From: Cyanobium sp. ATX 6F1
GTDB taxonomy: Bacteria; Cyanobacteriota; Cyanobacteriia; PCC-6307; Cyanobiaceae
NCBI RefSeq assembly: GCF_024346315.1
Contig: NZ_JAGQCS010000014.1
Location: 1-50,492, forward strand
Direction of reading: 5' to 3'
Length of the DNA stretch: 50,492 nucleotides
Shown: piece by piece, positions 47,907 through 50,492 of the stretch
Numbering within the stretch: the first letter of the stretch is position 1
Layout of the letters: each line of letters begins with the position of its first letter
Position numbers and translations under genes: made by a program
The notes under the pieces: generated by a model
What the model saw: the letters and a program-made list of their open reading frames with translations, nothing else
Databases searched by the model: none
What the model was told of the DNA's origin: nothing

Positions 47907-48890
47907 TCACCCCACCGATCCCTGGCGAAACAGCCGCCCGATCAGCTCCTCCACAGGCGGCTCGCTCACCTCCAGATCCACCACCTCAAAGGCCGTGAGC
48001 AGACGACCCACCGTGGCCGTGAGGCCCTCGCGAGGAATCAGCAGTCGCACCTGGTGCCCCTGGCACTCCTCCAGGCTGCCGTAACCGGCGAACGCCTCCC
48101 GTGGCTGGGGCTGCTTCAGCTCCAACCGCACCTGGCGGTGGGGGGCGAGCCGTTCGGTGAGGGCCTCGAGGGAGCCGTCATGGAACAGGTGGCCCTGGTG
48201 GATCAGCAGCACCCGCGGGCAGAGGGCGGTGATGTCGCCCATGTAGTGGCTGGTGAGCAGCACGGTGGCACCCGTGCGGCGGTTGTAGTCAGCGAGGAAA
48301 TCACGCACCCGCACCTGGGCGTTGACATCCAGCCCCAGGGTGGGTTCATCCAGGAACAGCACCGCGGGCTGATGGAGCAGGGCGGCCATCAGCTCGGCCT
48401 TCATGCGCTCGCCCAGGGAGAGCTTGCGCACCGGCCGCGTCAATTCGGGGCCCAGTTCGAGCATCTGCGCCAGCTCGTCGATGCGGCGCTTGGCCACAGC
48501 GTCGGGGATGCCGTAGACGGCCGCATTGACCCGCAGGGAATCGAGCGGTGGCAGGTCCCAGATCAACTGCTGCTTCTGACCCATCACCAGCGTGATCTGG
48601 TTCAGAAAAGCGCCCTGGCGCCGGGCGGGCTCGAAGCCCGCCACCCGCACCGAGCCGCCCGTGGGGTGGATCAGCCCCGAGAGCATCTTGAGGGTGGTGG
48701 TCTTGCCGGCGCCATTGGGGCCCAGAAAGCCCACCACCTCCCCAGGTTCGACCTGGAAACTCACCCCGGTGACCGCCGGCACATCACGGTGGCGGCGCGC
48801 CACGAAATGGCGCAGCGTGCCGCGCAGACCCGGCTGCTTGTCGGCGACCCGGTAGGTCTTGGAGAGGTTGTCGGCGCGGATGATCGGCAT
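47907..48890 (-). CDS. ABC-2 exporter ATP-binding protein
   Basis: 327 aa. Walker A GFLGPNGAGKTTTLKMLSGL (about residues 59-78), signature RKLSLGERMKAELMAALLH (LSLGE form), Walker B VLFLDEPTLGLDVNAQVR and H-loop LLTSHYMGDI. It belongs to the group that energises two ABC-2 permeases; the C-terminal domain (VRLLIPREGLTATVGRLLTA) is regulatory. The permease genes follow, separated by the AbrB/PIN module. Confidence 0.93.
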   Translation of the reverse strand: MPIIRADNLSKTYRVADKQPGLRGTLRHFVARRHRDVPAVTGVSFQVEPGEVVGFLGPNGAGKTTTLKMLSGLIHPTGGSVRVAGFEPARRQGAFLNQITLVMGQKQQLIWDLPPLDSLRVNAAVYGIPDAVAKRRIDELAQMLELGPELTRPVRKLSLGERMKAELMAALLHQPAVLFLDEPTLGLDVNAQVRVRDFLADYNRRTGATVLLTSHYMGDITALCPRVLLIHQGHLFHDGSLEALTERLAPHRQVRLELKQPQPREAFAGYGSLEECQGHQVRLLIPREGLTATVGRLLTAFEVVDLEVSEPPVEELIGRLFRQGSVG

Positions 48891-49021
48891 GGGTGCGCTG
48901 GTTTCCGCCTGGAGTCCAAGCTAGGCAGACCACCTTGGACCCTCGCGCCCAGGCGACGACCCAGCCAGCGCGGCAACTCGGCATCCTTCAGCCTCCGCCA
49001 GCACCCACTAACGTTCGGGCC

Positions 49022-49606
49022 ATGCAGCCGAAGAGGGTGCCGGCAGCCATGACCTCTCCCAGCCAAGAGCCGTTGCCCACCGCTCGGCTCCTAACGGGCC
49101 CGCTGAGCACCGAGGCGGCCCTGGAACTCTTTGATCGGCTGGAGCCGGTGGCGGAGGAGAGCCTGATCGGCGCCTGGCGGGGCAGCAGCTATGCCACCGG
49201 CCATCCCTTCGATGGGCTGCTGGAGAACTGCCACTGGCATGGCAAACGCTTCGAGAGCTCAGAGGTCGTGCACCCGCTGGTGTTCCGCCGCGCCGGCGGA
49301 CAACTGATCAGCCTTGAACCGCGACTGCTGATGCCGGGCCTGGGCGCTCTGGAGCGCATGCCCTGGCTGGGCGCGCCCTGGGTGGGGCGTCTGTTCCAGG
49401 CGCTGATGCCACTGCTGGCGACGGGGCAGTCGCGGGCCCGCCTGCGCCTCACGCGCTACCGGGGTGTGGAGTCGGCCACGATGCTCTACGACCACGCGCC
49501 GATCAACGACGTCTTCCGCCGGATCGACGACGACACCCTGCTGGGGCTGATGGACCTCAAGGGCCAGGAGCGGCCGTTCTTCTTCCTGTTGCGGCGGGAG
49601 AGCTGA
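49022..49606 (+). CDS. DUF4334 (GXWXG) domain protein
   Basis: About 194 aa from ATG 49022 (49049 is also possible). The motif LIGAWRGSSYATGHPFDGLL is the GXWXG N-terminal signature, and the C-terminal part (TRYRGVESATMLYDHAPIND then DRFRRIDDD-type LLGLMDLKG) is the DUF4334 half. Two conserved halves usually act as a small lipocalin-like fold; function unknown. Divergent from the ABC ATPase. Confidence 0.88.
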   Translation: MQPKRVPAAMTSPSQEPLPTARLLTGPLSTEAALELFDRLEPVAEESLIGAWRGSSYATGHPFDGLLENCHWHGKRFESSEVVHPLVFRRAGGQLISLEPRLLMPGLGALERMPWLGAPWVGRLFQALMPLLATGQSRARLRLTRYRGVESATMLYDHAPINDVFRRIDDDTLLGLMDLKGQERPFFFLLRRES

Positions 49607-49641
49607 ACGGCGCCCCGATCAGGGCAGGTTGCCGGCCTGGC

Positions 49642-50337
49642 TCAGGCGGCCAGAAAGCGCCGGTTCACCTCGTTCCAGTTGATCAGATCCCACCAGGCGC
49701 TGATGTAGTCGGGGCGGCGGTTCTGGTACTGGAGGTAGTAGGCGTGCTCCCAGACATCGAGCCCGATCAGGGGGAGACCGCGCTCGAGGCCCGGCAGGTC
49801 CATCAGGGGATTGTCCTGGTTGGCGGTGCTGGTGATCGCCAGCTGGCCATCGCTCCTGCGGATCAACCAGGCCCAGCCCGAGCCAAAGCGGGCGGCGGCC
49901 GCCTGGTTGAACTGCTGCTGCAGGGCCTCCAGGCTGCCGAAGCTCGCGGCGATCGCCTGCTGGAGTTCAGGTGAGGGAGCTCCGCCCTGGCCTGCCGGTG
50001 CCATCACCGCCCAGAACTGACTGTGGTTCCAGTGGCCGCCGCCGTTGTTGCGCACCGCCGCAGGGAAGCGCCCCACCTGGGCCTGCAACGCCTCCAGCGA
50101 CAGATCGCCCAGGCCCGGATTCGCGGCAATCTGGCCGTTGAGGTTGCTCACGTAGGCGGCGTGATGGCGGTCGTGGTGGATCGTCATCGTGGTGGCATCG
50201 ATCGCGGGCTCCAGGGCTGCCGGTGGGAAGGGCAGGGGCGGGAGCTCGAAGGTCGCCCAGGCCGGCAGGGCGGCACCCAGCAACACCAGGGCGCCAAGCG
50301 CTGCCAGCAGGGCCCGCCGAAACCAAAGGAAGCTCAC
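49642..50337 (-). CDS. Mn-type superoxide dismutase with signal peptide
   Basis: Converts superoxide to oxygen and peroxide. 231 aa from GTG 50337: an N-terminal hydrophobic signal (ALLAALGALVLLGAALPAWA) then the Fe/Mn-SOD fold. Metal ligands: His in TIHHDRHHAAYV, His in GGHWNHSQFW, Asp and His in GLDVWEHAYYLQ. The NHSQFW context and GG before His favour Mn over Fe. The signal predicts export to the periplasm or thylakoid lumen, unlike cytoplasmic SodB. The frame to 50466 adds only non-coding-like residues. Confidence 0.92.
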   Translation of the reverse strand: MSFLWFRRALLAALGALVLLGAALPAWATFELPPLPFPPAALEPAIDATTMTIHHDRHHAAYVSNLNGQIAANPGLGDLSLEALQAQVGRFPAAVRNNGGGHWNHSQFWAVMAPAGQGGAPSPELQQAIAASFGSLEALQQQFNQAAAARFGSGWAWLIRRSDGQLAITSTANQDNPLMDLPGLERGLPLIGLDVWEHAYYLQYQNRRPDYISAWWDLINWNEVNRRFLAA

Positions 50338-50492
50338 GATCGGGCCCAGGCAGTTCAGCCCGGTTCTAGGAGTTTGTTGCCAATTGAGCAGCGAACCCCT
50401 GGCCACAGCGGATCGACCCCTGAGCTGAATAGCTGAGACTCCGTCCTTCTGCTGTCCGGGCCCCATCGATGGGCCTCAGTCAGCCGCTGCTA

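Overview
The window is high-GC chromosomal DNA from a picocyanobacterium of the Cyanobium / freshwater-to-brackish Synechococcus type. Supporting signs are a complete ABC-type nitrate uptake and assimilation cluster (cynS, narB, nrtABCD, the nitrate-reductase-associated protein, nirA, siroheme genes, molybdopterin genes), NtcA-type regulatory sites, the cyanobacterial HIP1 octamer inside GGCGATCGCC (for example near 8902, 14199 and 43808), and many short intergenic gaps. Assignment to this group is inference from gene content; no 16S rRNA or other marker is present.

Layout. (1) 1-15401 is a nitrogen island. moaA (cut by the window edge) and mobA make molybdenum cofactor. cynS-narB (+) meets a CRP-family regulator-nrtD-nrtC-nrtB-nrtA operon (-) tail to tail. 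The nitrate-reductase-associated protein and a TrpD-like protein (-) follow, then nirA (+), a small unknown gene (-), and a CbiX-like protein plus cobA (+) that supply siroheme to NirA. A textbook NtcA site with a -10 box at the expected spacing lies upstream of cynS. (2) 15402-17904 is a gene-poor, repeat-rich relic of a mobile island. It carries an ArdC-like peptidase fragment, a 284-285 bp tandem duplication, five iteron-like 11-12 bp repeats and two small unknown genes, and it ends at an isolated 3' fragment of tRNA-Lys(UUU), a classical integration scar. (3) 17905-27300 holds ordinary accessory and core genes (GNAT, SemiSWEET, transglutaminase, GAF, VOC, SPFH, DUF427), several small membrane proteins, a decayed flavin reductase and a candidate small RNA at about 26036-26110. 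(4) 27305-37181 is rich in toxin-antitoxin modules, remnants and repeats. It has two AbrB/PIN modules of different subtypes plus a third on the opposite strand, one Phd/PIN module, a porin-like gene broken by an in-frame TAG, and a second ArdC-like fragment. (5) 37287-50492 holds housekeeping and accessory genes (NUDIX, VIT1-like transporter, pdxH, fatty acid hydroxylase, MFS, beta-carbonic anhydrase, J-domain protein), a three-gene ABC-2 exporter split by a fifth toxin-antitoxin module, and an exported Mn-type superoxide dismutase.

Most striking non-standard signals. Two diverged copies of an intergenic element (29224-29490 and 45084-45480), both just downstream of a minus-strand gene, each encode a 13-residue peptide (MEDTPPEHQPGAR and MDDTPPNQMSGAR) behind a Shine-Dalgarno and each end in a terminator-like hairpin. 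Two paralogous AbrB/PIN modules 19 kb apart share an almost identical promoter-operator, and one of them is translationally coupled into an ABC transporter operon. A promoter-terminator pair predicts an orphan RNA of about 75 nt. A CRP-family regulator with an NtcA-like recognition helix is translationally coupled to nrtD.
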